Assembly (NCBI GenBank): GCA_030683005.1
Contig: JAUXMY010000030.1
Span: forward strand, 60,829 to 124,828
DNA from: Caulobacter sp.
GTDB lineage: Bacteria > Pseudomonadota > Alphaproteobacteria > Caulobacterales > Caulobacteraceae
Direction: 5' to 3'
Length of the DNA stretch: 64,000 bases
Below, in pieces: positions 1 to 9,473 of the stretch; the first letter of the stretch is position 1; the number at the start of each line of letters is the position of its first letter. The position numbers were made by a program, and so were the translations under genes. The notes beneath the pieces were generated by a model. That model ran no database searches. It worked only from the letters and a program-made list of their open reading frames with translations, and was not told the DNA's origin.

Positions 1-846
1 GTGTCGGCGAACGAGATCAGTCCGGCGCTGCCCCCCAGATTGGTGTCGCGCGAGGCGTAGGCGCCGTAGGCGATCAGCGCCGCGCCGCCGAGGCTGAGGG
101 AGAAGAAGGCCTGGCCGAGCGCCGAGAGCAGCACCGACGGCTGGATCGCCTTGCTGAAGTCGGGCTGGAACAGGAACTTGGCGCCGGCCGCGAAGTCGCC
201 CTCGATCGCCGAGTAGAGGGTGATGCCGATGAGCAGGAAGAAGAAGGCCGGCATCAGCCAGACCGCCACCATTTCCAGACCACCCTTCACCCCCCGCATG
301 ACGATCACGGTGGTGGCGGCGGCGAAGATGAAGTGGAACACGGTCATGCGCCACGGATCGCCGAACAGGTTCGGCATCTGCTGGCGGATGTCCTCGACGG
401 TCCAGTCGGCATAGGCGCCGGCCAGAGGCTGGCCCGCCGCGATGGAGCCGAGCAGGTCGCCGCCCGAGGTGGCGATGAACGACAGCACCCAGCCGGCGAC
501 GACGCTGTAGAAGCTGAGAATCAGGAAGCTGGAGATCACGCCCAGCACCGCGAGCAGGGCCCAGCCGCTGCTCGCCCCGGATTCCCGCGCCATATGCGCC
601 GCGCTGGCGATGGTCGAGCGCTGGCCATGCCGACCGATGAGGGTTTCCGCCAGCAGCAACGGCATGCCGATCAGCGCGACGCAAAGGATGTAGATCAGGA
701 CGAAGGCGCCGCCGCCGTTGGCGCCGGCCTCGGCCGGAAACCGCCAGAGGTTGCCCAACCCGACCGCCGAGCCGACCGCGGCCAGGACGAAGGCCGTTCG
801 CGACGACCAGTGCGCCCGTTCCGACGGCGGCGATGCGTTGGCGACC
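1..846 (-). CDS. Sodium-dependent transporter, NSS (SNF) family, C-terminus cut by window edge
   Basis: Reads leftward off the window, so only the first 282 residues are visible. Residues 26-38 carry the family hallmark GSAVGLGNLWRFP, which forms the unwound TM1 sodium and substrate site, followed by GGGAFVLIY. At least six hydrophobic segments follow. NSS proteins co-transport amino acids or amines with Na+ across the inner membrane; the substrate cannot be read from sequence. The ATG at 844-846 has AGGAG about 7 bases upstream. The gene runs in the same direction as the AGCS symporter 235 bases upstream, but a stem-loop between them suggests separate transcripts. Confidence 0.9.
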
Positions 847-997
847 ATGGCGGGCTCCTGGACCTGTTGTCCCGGTTCGGGACCGGGGCGGGCCGCCATC
901 TTTGGACAGCGCCGGGCGATCAATCAAGCGTGTCGCCTGCCGGACGCGAAATCCGCGTGACCGGGAGGATGGTCGCCGGTGATGACCCGGGCGAACG

Positions 998-1035
998 AAA
1001 GGCCCGGGAGCGATCCCGGGCCTTCCAATTTTGTC
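998..1035 (-). terminator. Stem-loop terminator after the AGCS symporter gene
   Basis: An 11-bp perfect inverted repeat (AAGGCCCGGGA, 999-1009, and its complement 1014-1024) encloses a 4-base loop. Read on the minus strand, the stem is followed by TTTCGTTC; on the plus strand CCAATTTT follows. It lies 57 bases past the stop of the minus-strand symporter gene and may act in both directions. Confidence 0.7.
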
Positions 1036-1080
1036 CGGTAGTCAGGTCGCCGCCGACCCACGGGCCGGCGGCGCGCAACG

Positions 1081-2553
1081 CTAGTCGTGGTCCGGGCCTG
1101 CCTTCTTGTCGCCCTTGGCCAGCGCGAAGACCACGCCCGACAGCGCCAACAGCGCGATGATGTTGGGCACGGCCATGGCGGCGTTGGCGATGTCCCCCAG
1201 GCGCCAGACCAGCTCGATCTGCTGGAAGGAACCGACGAAGATCATCACAACCCAGAACAGCCGGAACGGCATGGCCATACGCAGCCCGAACAGGTGCGTG
1301 GCCGCCCGCTCGCCGTAGTAGCCCCAGGTAATCAGGGTGGTGAACACGAACAGCAGCAACGCCGCCGACGCCACCAGGGCGCCCAGACTGATGTCGCCGA
1401 ACACCTTGAACGGGAAGGCCGAGGCGTAGGCTGCCTGGGTCATCGCAAAGCCCTTGAGGTCCGACGTCCAGGCCTGGTTCTGCATCGCCACCACGCCGTC
1501 CGATCCGGTGTGCGGGAACGCGCCCTGGACGGTCAGGATGACCAGGGCGGTGGCCGTGCAGACGACGATGGTGTCGATGAAGGTGCCCATCATCGCGAAC
1601 CGGCCCTGGCGGGCCGGATCGTCGGTCTGGGCGACCGCGTGGGCGATGGGGGTCGAGCCCTGCCCGGCCTCGTTCGAGAACAGGCCGCGCGCCACACCCG
1701 CCCGGATGGCCATGATCATGCCGGCGCCGAGGAAGCCCCCGGCCGCGGCCTGGCCGTTGAAGGCGCTGTCGAAGATGGTGATGAAAGCGCCGGGGATGAA
1801 CTGGTAGTTCAGCACCAGGGCGACCACAGCCATCACCACATAGATGATTGCCATGGTCGGGACGATCTTCTCTGCGATGGAGCCGATCGACTTGATGCCG
1901 CCGATGATCACGGCGAACACCGCGATGGCGGCGATCAGGCCGGCGACCCATTCGGGCAGGCCGGTCAGGCCGTGCACCGAATCGGCGAAGGAGTTGGCCT
2001 GGATCATGTTGCCGGTGGCGATGGACGAGAACAGCAGCCCGACGCAGAACACCGCTGCCAGCCAGCCCCAGCGCTTCCCGAGACCGGTGCGGATGTAGTT
2101 CATCGGACCGCCCTGATAGTGGCCCTCGGCATTCCTGGTGCGATAGCGAATCGCCAGCGAGCCTTCCGCGAAGGCCAGGGCCATCCCGAACAGGGCCGTA
2201 ACCCACATCCAGAAGACGGCGCCCGGTCCGCCAAGCGTGATGGCGGTGGCGACGCCGGCCAGGTTGCCGGTCCCGATCTGGCCGGACAGGGCGGTGGAGA
2301 GGGCCGCGAACGGCGAGATTTCCCCTGCCCCGCCTTCGCCTTTCCTGAACAGGCCGGCGAAGGCCGAGCCGAGCTTGGTTATCGGGTAGAACTTGAGCCC
2401 GATCATGAAGTACAGGCCGGCGCCCAGCAGGACGACGACCATGGGCGGGAACAGGAGCACCTGCTCGCCGTTCCAGGTTCCTCCCCAGATAAAGTCGCTG
2501 ACGTTGGTTACGCCGTCGTAGAAGCCCTGAAGGGCGCTAGCGTTTTGAGCCAT
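1081..2553 (-). CDS. Alanine/glycine:cation symporter (AGCS family)
   Basis: A 490-residue inner-membrane protein with about ten hydrophobic segments. Family motifs are clear: GQIGTGNLAGVATAI (91-105), QGGPMNYIRTG (147-157) and, near residue 290, FSNEAGQGSTPIAHA. The family (AlsT/AgcS/DagA) imports alanine, glycine or related amino acids with Na+ or H+. Length and motif order are normal. The ATG at 2553 is divergent from the metallo-hydrolase gene, so 2554-2666 must hold both promoters. Exact substrate is not inferable. Confidence 0.93.
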   Translation of the reverse strand: MAQNASALQGFYDGVTNVSDFIWGGTWNGEQVLLFPPMVVVLLGAGLYFMIGLKFYPITKLGSAFAGLFRKGEGGAGEISPFAALSTALSGQIGTGNLAGVATAITLGGPGAVFWMWVTALFGMALAFAEGSLAIRYRTRNAEGHYQGGPMNYIRTGLGKRWGWLAAVFCVGLLFSSIATGNMIQANSFADSVHGLTGLPEWVAGLIAAIAVFAVIIGGIKSIGSIAEKIVPTMAIIYVVMAVVALVLNYQFIPGAFITIFDSAFNGQAAAGGFLGAGMIMAIRAGVARGLFSNEAGQGSTPIAHAVAQTDDPARQGRFAMMGTFIDTIVVCTATALVILTVQGAFPHTGSDGVVAMQNQAWTSDLKGFAMTQAAYASAFPFKVFGDISLGALVASAALLLFVFTTLITWGYYGERAATHLFGLRMAMPFRLFWVVMIFVGSFQQIELVWRLGDIANAAMAVPNIIALLALSGVVFALAKGDKKAGPDHD

Positions 2554-2666
2554 GGGATCCCCCGATCATTTCGATGGCCGTAGGTATCCACACCGAAGGC
2601 ACATTGACCACCCCGCTCTGGAACACGACGTTAGGGGGCGCTTCCCCGAACTCTCTGGATCATCCT

Positions 2667-3410
2667 GTGACCGAAACGCCTGCCGCCCCCGCCGCCAAAG
2701 AACCGCCGATCCGCGCCATCCTGGCGCCCGTGACGCCGCTGCAGCAGAACTGCACCATCGTCTGGTGCACGAAGACGATGAAGGCGGCGATCATCGATCC
2801 CGGCGGCGAGGTCCCCAAGCTGATGCAGGCGCTGAAGCAGTACGGCCTGACGCTGGAGAAGATCTGGATCACCCACGGGCACCTGGACCACGCGGGCGGC
2901 ACGGCGGCGATCAAGGATCTGACCGGCGCTCCGATCGAAGGGCCCCACCCCGACGACCAGTTCTGGATCGACCAGATCCCGGAGAGCGGCGCGCGCTACG
3001 GCATCCCCGACGCCCAGGGCTTCACGCCAGACCGCTGGCTGGGCGACGGCGATGTCGTGACGCTGGGCGAAACCCAGTTCGAGGTCATCCACTGCCCGGG
3101 CCACACCCCGGGGCATGTGATCTTCTTCCACCGCGAGAGCCGGTTCGCGCAGGTCGGCGACGTGCTGTTCAAGGGCTCCATCGGCCGCACCGACTTTCCG
3201 CGAGGCAATCACCAGCAGCTGCTGGACTCCATCACCCTCAAGCTCTGGCCGCTGGGGGACGACGTCGCCTTCGTGCCCGGCCACGGCCCGATGAGCACCT
3301 TCGGCGCCGAGCGGCGGAGCAATCCGTTCGTGGCCGATGTCGTGCTGGGCGCGGGCGCCGACGAGGCGCCGGACCTTGCCGGCGACACGGTCCCCAAACG
3401 GTACATGTAG
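2667..3410 (+). CDS. MBL-fold metallo-hydrolase, glyoxalase-II-like (GloC/YcbL type)
   Basis: Short metallo-beta-lactamase-fold protein. It shows the metal motif THGHLDHAGG, then HCPGHTPGHVIFF, GDVLFKGSIGRTD and a late PGHGP histidine: the full set of two-metal ligands seen in YcbL/GloC-type glyoxalase II enzymes, which hydrolyse S-lactoylglutathione. I prefer the in-frame GTG at 2667 (247 residues), because the 31 residues from the earlier ATG at 2574 resemble no family N-terminus. Neither start has a strong ribosome site. Monocistronic and divergent from the AGCS gene. Confidence 0.87.
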   Translation: MTETPAAPAAKEPPIRAILAPVTPLQQNCTIVWCTKTMKAAIIDPGGEVPKLMQALKQYGLTLEKIWITHGHLDHAGGTAAIKDLTGAPIEGPHPDDQFWIDQIPESGARYGIPDAQGFTPDRWLGDGDVVTLGETQFEVIHCPGHTPGHVIFFHRESRFAQVGDVLFKGSIGRTDFPRGNHQQLLDSITLKLWPLGDDVAFVPGHGPMSTFGAERRSNPFVADVVLGAGADEAPDLAGDTVPKRYM

Positions 3411-3496
3411 GCGTCGGCAATGCCGCCCCCCTCATCGGGGGATGCACCTCACGGGACGGCATGCTGATGTGCGGACGCTGTCGAGAGGGAGGTTTG

Positions 3497-4003
3497 ATGA
3501 TGAGACGTTCGGCATTCGCGCTTGCGGCCTTTGGATTGATAACCTCGACCGCGTTCGCGGCAGCTGCGCAGCCGACCGCGGCGGACCTGCTGGCCGGGAG
3601 CCGGTGGGGATGGCTGGGCGCGACGGGAACGCCAGAAAGCAGCCTGCCGGCGGAGATCGAGGGGGCGAGGCGCGCAGCCTGCAGCGCACCCAACCTCTCG
3701 TTCCGCCGAGCCGGCGACCAGCTCGTCCGCTTCGAACATGCCGCCACGCCCGCGGGCGTCACGATCTACGCGAAGTCACGGACCACACCGACACAGGAAG
3801 GGGTTCTGATCGAGGGCTTCGTCAAGGCGGACAGCGCCGCGCCCCTGGCGACGATGACCCTGCTCCGCGGCGACCAGATGTTGAAGGTCAAGGCCGGCAT
3901 GTTCGGCGACCGATTCTATGTCCGGTGCCCGCAACCCGGCGCTCTCATGTATGATCCACCCCGCCAGCAACCGAACGAGCCCGGCACGCGACGCCGCCCC
4001 TGA
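3497..4003 (+). CDS. Secreted hypothetical protein
   Basis: 168 residues. The N-terminus is a clear Sec signal peptide (MMRRSAFALAAFGL, cleavage likely near AFAAAAQ). No recognised domain: two cysteines in the mature part (CSAPN and VRCPQ) could pair, and the tail is proline and arginine rich. The start is the first of two tandem ATGs at 3497, 4 bases after a strong GAGGGAGG ribosome site. Fifty bases separate it from the downstream response regulator, so co-transcription is possible. Function unknown. Confidence 0.75.
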   Translation: MMRRSAFALAAFGLITSTAFAAAAQPTAADLLAGSRWGWLGATGTPESSLPAEIEGARRAACSAPNLSFRRAGDQLVRFEHAATPAGVTIYAKSRTTPTQEGVLIEGFVKADSAAPLATMTLLRGDQMLKVKAGMFGDRFYVRCPQPGALMYDPPRQQPNEPGTRRRP

Positions 4004-4053
4004 TGTTGCAGCGCTGAAATCCGTCTGCCATCTCCCTTGGGCACAAGGCGGGC

Positions 4054-4809
4054 ATGGAGCTCGTGATGGACAGACCCGCGACCCTGGCCGAGGAGGCCGG
4101 CGCCCGAATCCTGATCGTCGATGACGACCCGGGGATCCGCGACGTCATCTCCGACTTCCTGACCCGGCACGGCTATCGCGTCGAGGAGGCGTCGGACGCC
4201 CGCGCCATGGAGCAGGTGCTGGCGCGGACGGTCATCGACCTGATCGTGCTCGACGTGATGATGCCGGGCGAGGACGGGCTGTCGGTCTGTCGCCGCCTGT
4301 CGGGCGCGCCCGGCGCGCCGGGGATCGTCATGCTGTCGGCCATGGGAGAGGAAACCGACCGCATCGTCGGGCTCGAGCTCGGCGCCGACGACTACCTGCC
4401 CAAGCCCTGCAATCCGCGCGAGCTGCTGGCCCGCGTCCGCGCCGTGCTGCGCCGTCGCCAGGAGCCGCGCGGCCCGGAGGAGCACATCGCGGCGGCCTGC
4501 GAATTCGCCGGCTGGCGGCTCGATCTCGTCCGCCGTGAGCTGCGCTCGCCGCAGGGCGTCATCGTCAACCTGTCCAGCGGCGAGTTTTCGCTGCTGCGCG
4601 CCTTTGTCGAGCGCCCGCAAAGGGTGCTGACCCGCGACCAGTTGCTGGACATGGCGCGCGGGCCCGACACCGAGGCCTATGACCGGGCCATCGACGTCCA
4701 GATCAGCCGCCTGCGCAAGAAGCTCGACGACGGAGCCGGGGTGGAGATCATCCGCACCATCCGAAGCGAGGGCTACATGTTCTCGCCCAAGGTCGTGCGC
4801 CAGTCATGA
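4054..4809 (+). CDS. OmpR/PhoB-type DNA-binding response regulator
   Basis: Receiver domain with the acidic pocket DDD at 23-25, phospho-acceptor D67 in VLDVMMPG and conserved K117 in YLPKP, then a winged-helix DNA-binding domain (about 150-248, with FSLLRAF and DVQISRLRKKLDD). 251 residues, normal for the family. The ATG at 4054 follows AAGG; a second in-frame ATG lies 12 bases on. It overlaps the histidine kinase by four bases (ATGA), so the two are translationally coupled. Target genes are unknown; the efflux genes just downstream are natural candidates. Confidence 0.93.
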   Translation: MELVMDRPATLAEEAGARILIVDDDPGIRDVISDFLTRHGYRVEEASDARAMEQVLARTVIDLIVLDVMMPGEDGLSVCRRLSGAPGAPGIVMLSAMGEETDRIVGLELGADDYLPKPCNPRELLARVRAVLRRRQEPRGPEEHIAAACEFAGWRLDLVRRELRSPQGVIVNLSSGEFSLLRAFVERPQRVLTRDQLLDMARGPDTEAYDRAIDVQISRLRKKLDDGAGVEIIRTIRSEGYMFSPKVVRQS

Positions 4810-6302
4810 AGACCTTCGGCCGGGGCGCGCCGCTGTTTGCCCAGGTCCTGGGCCTGGTCGTACTCAGCATGGTGCTGGTCCATGTGGTCCTGGCCACGCT
4901 GATCGCGACGGTGCCACCGCCGCCGCCGGAGGTCTATCGCCTCTCCGACGTCGTCCGCGCCCTGCGAACCCCTGGTGTGGTCGAGGTTGAGAACGCCCGG
5001 CCTTTGGTCTCGACGGTCCAGAAGCGTTCGCCTGAAGAACCGGCCACGCGTCGCGGCCGATGGCGCGACGACTTTCGCCAGCAACTCGCCCGCTCGCTGA
5101 ATGTCGAAACCACAGACATCGCCATCGAGACCAAGGGCGGCCCCCGCCGGATGATGATGCAGTCGCTTACCGGCGAGTTTCGCTCCGTCCTTCCGCCCGC
5201 GCCTCCCTCGGGGATCCGTCGCGATCCCCGGGCGGGTCAGGGCGCTGAAGCGCTGCCGCCGCCCGCCGCCCGCGTTGACGACCTGCAGGTCAACGGGGTC
5301 GGGGTGATCATCAAGCGCCAGAGCGGCGGCGGACGCCCCCCGGAAATGCGCGTCTGGAACGAGCGCGTCGTCTTCGCGCCGTTCAAGGTCGGCGTCCGGC
5401 AACCGGACGGCAGATGGCGGGTCGTGCAGCCCCGCCCCTCCCTGCGCCTGGGGTCGTGGCAACTTCACATCCTGCTGACCATCGCGCTTTCGACCCTGAT
5501 CGTCGCCCCGGTCGCCTGGCTGTTCGCCCGCCGGCTGTCGGCGCCCATCGCCCTGTTCGCTGAAGCCGCCGAGCGTCTCGGCCGCGACCCGAAGGCTCCG
5601 CCGCTGGAAGTGGCGGGGTCGCGCGAGGTCGCGGCCGCCACCGAAGCCTTCAATCGCATGCAGGAACGGCTGCGGCGCTACGTCGAGGATCGCACCGCGA
5701 TGGTGGGCGCCATCGCCCATGATCTGCGCACGCCGCTGACGCGCCTGAGATTCCGCATCGAGGCGGCCCCGGACGAGCTGCAGGGCAAGCTGGCGGCCGA
5801 GATCGACCAGATGGACGCCATGATCTCCGCCACCCTGGCCTTCGTGCGCGACACCACGCGCGCCGGCCCACGCGAGAAACTGGAGCTGTCGTCGCTGGTG
5901 GAGAGCATCATGGACGAGGCCGCCGAGACCGGGTCGGACGCCACGGCTCTGCCCTCTGGGCGCCTCGTGGTCGAAGGCGACCCCATCGCGCTGCGCCGCC
6001 TGGTCGGCAATCTGGTCGAGAACGCCCTCAAGTACGGCCAGCGCGCGCGAGGCCGGGTGTTCGCCGAGGATGGTTGCGCCATCGTCGAGATCGAGGACGA
6101 CGGTCCCGGCGTGGCGACCGCGGAGATCGAACGCCTGTTCGAGCCCTTCTACCGCGGTGAACCGTCCCGAAGCCGGGAAACGGGCGGCGCGGGTCTCGGC
6201 CTGGCCGTGGTGCGCTCCATCGCCCGAGGTCATGGCGGCGACGTGACGCTGCACAATCGGGCGGGCGGCGGGCTGACCGCGCGGGTCTCCCTGCCCCTGT
6301 AG
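4806..6302 (+). CDS. Sensor histidine kinase (HAMP-HisKA-HATPase)
   Basis: 498 residues. One N-terminal membrane helix (about 10-35) ends in a five-proline run, followed by a periplasmic region of about 180 residues, a second helix near 225-245, and HAMP. The dimerisation/phosphorylation site is H305 in AIAHDLRTPLTRL. The ATPase N-box is LVENALKYG (N406), followed by EIEDDGPGV and the glycine-rich GGAGLGLAVV. All catalytic residues are present. Partner of the overlapping response regulator. The signal is unknown; the periplasmic part has no recognisable fold. Confidence 0.93.
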   Translation: MKTFGRGAPLFAQVLGLVVLSMVLVHVVLATLIATVPPPPPEVYRLSDVVRALRTPGVVEVENARPLVSTVQKRSPEEPATRRGRWRDDFRQQLARSLNVETTDIAIETKGGPRRMMMQSLTGEFRSVLPPAPPSGIRRDPRAGQGAEALPPPAARVDDLQVNGVGVIIKRQSGGGRPPEMRVWNERVVFAPFKVGVRQPDGRWRVVQPRPSLRLGSWQLHILLTIALSTLIVAPVAWLFARRLSAPIALFAEAAERLGRDPKAPPLEVAGSREVAAATEAFNRMQERLRRYVEDRTAMVGAIAHDLRTPLTRLRFRIEAAPDELQGKLAAEIDQMDAMISATLAFVRDTTRAGPREKLELSSLVESIMDEAAETGSDATALPSGRLVVEGDPIALRRLVGNLVENALKYGQRARGRVFAEDGCAIVEIEDDGPGVATAEIERLFEPFYRGEPSRSRETGGAGLGLAVVRSIARGHGGDVTLHNRAGGGLTARVSLPL

Positions 6303-6388
6303 GGCGCAAACATGTTGCGTCGTCCGCCCGCGAGCTTCCAATGGGAACATCGCCGCGTTAAGCGCGCTGCGGTGAGTCAGGATACCGC

Positions 6389-7123
6389 ATGAACCGCCTT
6401 TCCGTTCTCGCTGCTCTGATCTGGTTCGCCGCGGGGCCGGCGGTGAGCCAGCCGCCTGCGCCGCCCCAACCGACTGAGCCGGCGGCGCCGCTGGACATCG
6501 AAGAGCCGGTTCAGGGGCCGCCGGAACGCGTGTTCATCAGTCCGGCCGGAGAACCATTCCGCGCCCCGCCCGAGGCCCCGTATCCCTCGGCGACGTGGTT
6601 TGCCCGGGCAGACGCCGATGGCGACGGCGTCCTTACCCTGGCCGAGTTCATCTCCGACGCCCTGGGCTTCTTTGATCGCATCGACACCGACCGGGACGGC
6701 CGCGTCGACGGCTTCGAGAACGCCGACTACGAACGTGAGATCGCGCCGGAGATCACCGGAGTCCTGCGTCGGCCCGACAGGCGTCGCGGCGGCGGCGGCG
6801 GCTGGCGTCCGCTGAGCCGCGGCGACATGATGTGGGGGCGACCGCCGCTGCTGTCGCCTGGCGACCGCGGAACCCGTCCACCGCCCGCCCGCCAAGGCGC
6901 GGCGCAGTATGGCCTGCTCAACGAACCGCACCCCGTACGCGCCGCCGACAGCGATTTCGACGGCAAGGTGACGCGGGCCGAAGCCGAGTCCGCCGCCCGG
7001 CGCCGCTTTGGCCTTCTAGACGGCGACGGTGACGGACGCCTGAGCATGAACACCCTCCCGCGCACGCCGGCGCAGATCGCCTTTGGCGAAACGATGACGC
7101 CCCCCGCGCGACGAAAGCCCTGA
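6389..7123 (+). CDS. Exported EF-hand calcium-binding protein
   Basis: 244 residues with a signal peptide (cleavage near AVSQPP) and a proline-rich linker. Four EF-hand-like loops are visible: DADGDGVLTLAE (75-86), DTDRDGRVDGFE (99-110), DSDFDGKVTRAE (187-198) and DGDGDGRLSMNT (211-222). The first three end with the acidic residue expected at loop position 12; the fourth does not. A Gly/Arg-rich stretch separates the pairs. It sits between a two-component system and a MacAB-type efflux system on the same strand, so it may work in the same envelope response. Exact role unknown. Confidence 0.85.
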   Translation: MNRLSVLAALIWFAAGPAVSQPPAPPQPTEPAAPLDIEEPVQGPPERVFISPAGEPFRAPPEAPYPSATWFARADADGDGVLTLAEFISDALGFFDRIDTDRDGRVDGFENADYEREIAPEITGVLRRPDRRRGGGGGWRPLSRGDMMWGRPPLLSPGDRGTRPPPARQGAAQYGLLNEPHPVRAADSDFDGKVTRAEAESAARRRFGLLDGDGDGRLSMNTLPRTPAQIAFGETMTPPARRKP

Positions 7124-7191
7124 CCCGTCGCGCCTGAAATGCGACTGCAACCTGCCGTCGCTATTGGCTTTCCCAAGATTGCCGATTCACC

Positions 7192-8787
7192 ATGACCCAG
7201 TCCCCGGAACCCATGAGCCTGAACACCGCCTCTCCCCGTCGCCGGGGCCGCCTGCCCCGCCCGGTTCTCTACGGACTGGCCGCGCTCGCCGTCCTGATCG
7301 CCGGGTTCGCCGGCTGGCAACTCCTCAAGCCCAAGGCGCCGAAGGATCCCTATCGCACCGAGGCGGTGACCCAGGGCGACATCACCAAGTCGGTGTCCGC
7401 GTCCGGCTCGCTGCAGGCGCTGGTCACCGTGGACGTCGGCTCGCAAATCTCCGGCCAGATCCTGCAGGTGTTTGTCGACTTCAACGATCAGGTCCGCCGG
7501 GGACAGGTGCTGGCCACGCTCGATCCCCAGACGTACGTCAGTCGCTTGCGGCAGGGTCAGGCCGAAATCGCCGCGCGCCAGGCCAGCGTCGCCCAGGCCC
7601 GGGCCCAGGCCGCCCAGGCCCAGGCCGCCTACAACCGCACCCGGAGCCTGTACGATCAGGGGATCATGGCCAGGGCGGCTCTGGACACGGCCGAGGCCGC
7701 CTGGAAATCGGCGCGGGCCAACGTCCAGGCCGCCGAGGCGGGCGTCACCCAGTCGCGCGCGGCCCTGGCCATCACCCAGACGGACCTGGGCCGAACCAAG
7801 ATCGTCGCGCCCATCGACGGTGTCGTCATCAGTCGCACGATCGAGCCGGGCAACACGGTCGCCGCCAGCCTGTCGGCGCCGGTGCTGTTCCAGATCGCAC
7901 AGGACCTCTCGAAGCTTGAGGTGAAGATCACCGTGGACGAGGCCGACATCGGCCAGGTGCAGGAGGGGCAGGCCGTCCGCTTCACCGTCGACGCCTTCCC
8001 GGACGAGACCTACACCGGCGTCGTAACCCAGGTGCGCAAGCAGCCTGAGACCTCGGCCAACGTCGTCGCCTACATCGTCATCGCCCAGGCCGACAATCCC
8101 GGCGGCAGGCTGATGCCGGGCATGACCGCCAACGCCGACATCGTGCTGGAGCGCCGCACCGGCGTCCTCAAGGTTCCGGCGGCCGCGCTCCGCTGGAGTC
8201 CGCCGGACGCCGCGCCGCGAGCTCAGCGTTCTACGGGCGGACCGATGGGCGCTGCTCCCCAGGCCGGCGGAGGGCGTCAAGGTTCCGGCGCCGGCGGCGG
8301 CGGCGGTCAGGGCGGCGGCATGCGGGGCGCTCGCGTGCTCGAGCAGCTCGACCTTGATGCCGGTCAGAAGCAGAAGGCTGAAGCGATCTTCGCCGAAGCC
8401 ATGAGCAAGGCGCGGGCGGCCGCCTCCGGCGACCAGCGCGCCCAGCGCCAGGCCATGCGCGCGGCCATGCAGGAGGCCCTCACGAAGATAGAACCGATCC
8501 TCAAGCCGGCCCAGAAGGAAAAGCTGATCGCCCTCCGCGCCCGGATGGCCTCGGCCGGCGGCGGCGGGCGTCAGGGCGGCTTCACCAGCGGCGTTGTCTA
8601 CGTTCTGCGCGAGGGCAAGCCTGTAGCGGTCCCGGTTCAGGTCGGCGCCAGCGACGGCTCCTTCACCCAGGTCCGGGGCGAGCTCAAGCCCGGCGACCAG
8701 GTCATCACCGGCGGCGGCCCAAGGCCCAAGGTGGAAGCCCGTCCCGGCGGTCCCATGGGCGGCGGCAACGTCCGGGTTCGGATGTAG
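7192..8787 (+). CDS. MacA-like periplasmic adaptor with an inserted Spy/LTXXQ-like helical segment
   Basis: 531 residues. N-terminal anchor helix (about 24-42), lipoyl/hairpin core (VDVGSQISGQI, then a long Gln/Ala-rich coiled coil about 120-200), a beta-barrel (VRFTVDAFPDETYTG) and a C-terminal domain ending GDQVITGG. The family normally has about 380-420 residues; the excess is an insertion at about 340-462 made of a Gly-rich linker, a helical stretch with LDAGQKQKAEAIFAEAM, and a second Gly linker. That stretch resembles Spy/CpxP LTxxQ helices. Two bases separate it from the ATPase gene, so it forms an operon with 8790-10714. Role: links the inner-membrane pump to an outer-membrane channel, which is not in this window. 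Confidence 0.88.
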   Translation: MTQSPEPMSLNTASPRRRGRLPRPVLYGLAALAVLIAGFAGWQLLKPKAPKDPYRTEAVTQGDITKSVSASGSLQALVTVDVGSQISGQILQVFVDFNDQVRRGQVLATLDPQTYVSRLRQGQAEIAARQASVAQARAQAAQAQAAYNRTRSLYDQGIMARAALDTAEAAWKSARANVQAAEAGVTQSRAALAITQTDLGRTKIVAPIDGVVISRTIEPGNTVAASLSAPVLFQIAQDLSKLEVKITVDEADIGQVQEGQAVRFTVDAFPDETYTGVVTQVRKQPETSANVVAYIVIAQADNPGGRLMPGMTANADIVLERRTGVLKVPAAALRWSPPDAAPRAQRSTGGPMGAAPQAGGGRQGSGAGGGGGQGGGMRGARVLEQLDLDAGQKQKAEAIFAEAMSKARAAASGDQRAQRQAMRAAMQEALTKIEPILKPAQKEKLIALRARMASAGGGGRQGGFTSGVVYVLREGKPVAVPVQVGASDGSFTQVRGELKPGDQVITGGGPRPKVEARPGGPMGGGNVRVRM

Positions 8788-8789
8788 GC

Positions 8790-9473
8790 ATGATCGAGAT
8801 CCGCGATCTGGAGAAGATCTACCAGATGGGCGAGGAGACGGTGGCCGCGCTGGCCGGCGTCTCCCTGACCATCGAGCGTGGGGAACACACCGCCGTCATT
8901 GGCCCGTCGGGCTCGGGCAAATCCTCGCTGATGAACATCCTCGGCGGCCTGGATCGCCCCACGCGAGGCGTCTACCGCTTCGAGGGAGAGGATGTTGGCC
9001 AGATGGACGACGACTCGCTGGCCGACTTCCGCAGCCGGAGGATCGGCTTTGTGTTCCAGTCCTTCCAGCTGCTGCCCCGGTTGTCGGCGCTGCAGAACGT
9101 CGAGCTGCCGATGGTCTACGCCGGCCTGCTGCCCGCCGAACGCAAGGCGCGGGCGGCGGAGATGCTCGACCGCGTCGGCCTCGGCTCCCGCATGGGACAC
9201 CGCCCGACACAGCTGTCCGGCGGTCAACAGCAGCGGGTGGCCATCGCCCGGGCGCTGGCCAACTCGCCTGATCTGCTCCTGGCCGACGAGCCGACCGGAG
9301 CCCTGGACACCCAGACCGGGAAGGACGTGCTGGCCCTGTTCCACCAGCTTAACGCCGAGGGCCTGACCATCATGATCGTGACCCATGACCATGACGTCGC
9401 CGCCCAGGCGGGCCGGCGGGTGATGTTCCGCGACGGGCTGATCGTATCCGACGACAAGGGAGGTCCGGCATGA
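8790..9473 (+). CDS. MacB/LolD-type ABC transporter ATPase
   Basis: 227 residues with Walker A GPSGSGKSS (38-46), Q-loop FQSFQLLPRLS, signature [14 protein letters not shown], Walker B LLLADEPTGALD and H-loop VTHDHD. This is the MacB/LolD/FtsE subfamily that drives mechanotransmission rather than import. In E. coli MacB the ATPase and membrane parts are fused; here they are separate genes overlapping by four bases (9470-9473). Energises export of a macrolide, peptide, lipid or siderophore-type substrate that cannot be named. Confidence 0.93.
   Translation: MIEIRDLEKIYQMGEETVAALAGVSLTIERGEHTAVIGPSGSGKSSLMNILGGLDRPTRGVYRFEGEDVGQMDDDSLADFRSRRIGFVFQSFQLLPRLSALQNVELPMVYAGLLPAERKARAAEMLDRVGLGSRMGHRPTQLSGGQQQRVAIARALANSPDLLLADEPTGALDTQTGKDVLALFHQLNAEGLTIMIVTHDHDVAAQAGRRVMFRDGLIVSDDKGGPA

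Noticed and set aside
1087..2583. 498-codon open frame opposite the AGCS symporter gene
   Set aside because: Frame is an antisense shadow in high-GC DNA: product is Asp/Gly/Arg/His-rich with no fold, while the minus strand encodes a clear transporter.
2574..2666. N-terminal extension of the metallo-hydrolase from ATG 2574
   Set aside because: The 31 extra residues lie in the divergent promoter region and look unlike the family; GTG 2667 gives a normal N-terminus, though neither start is proven.
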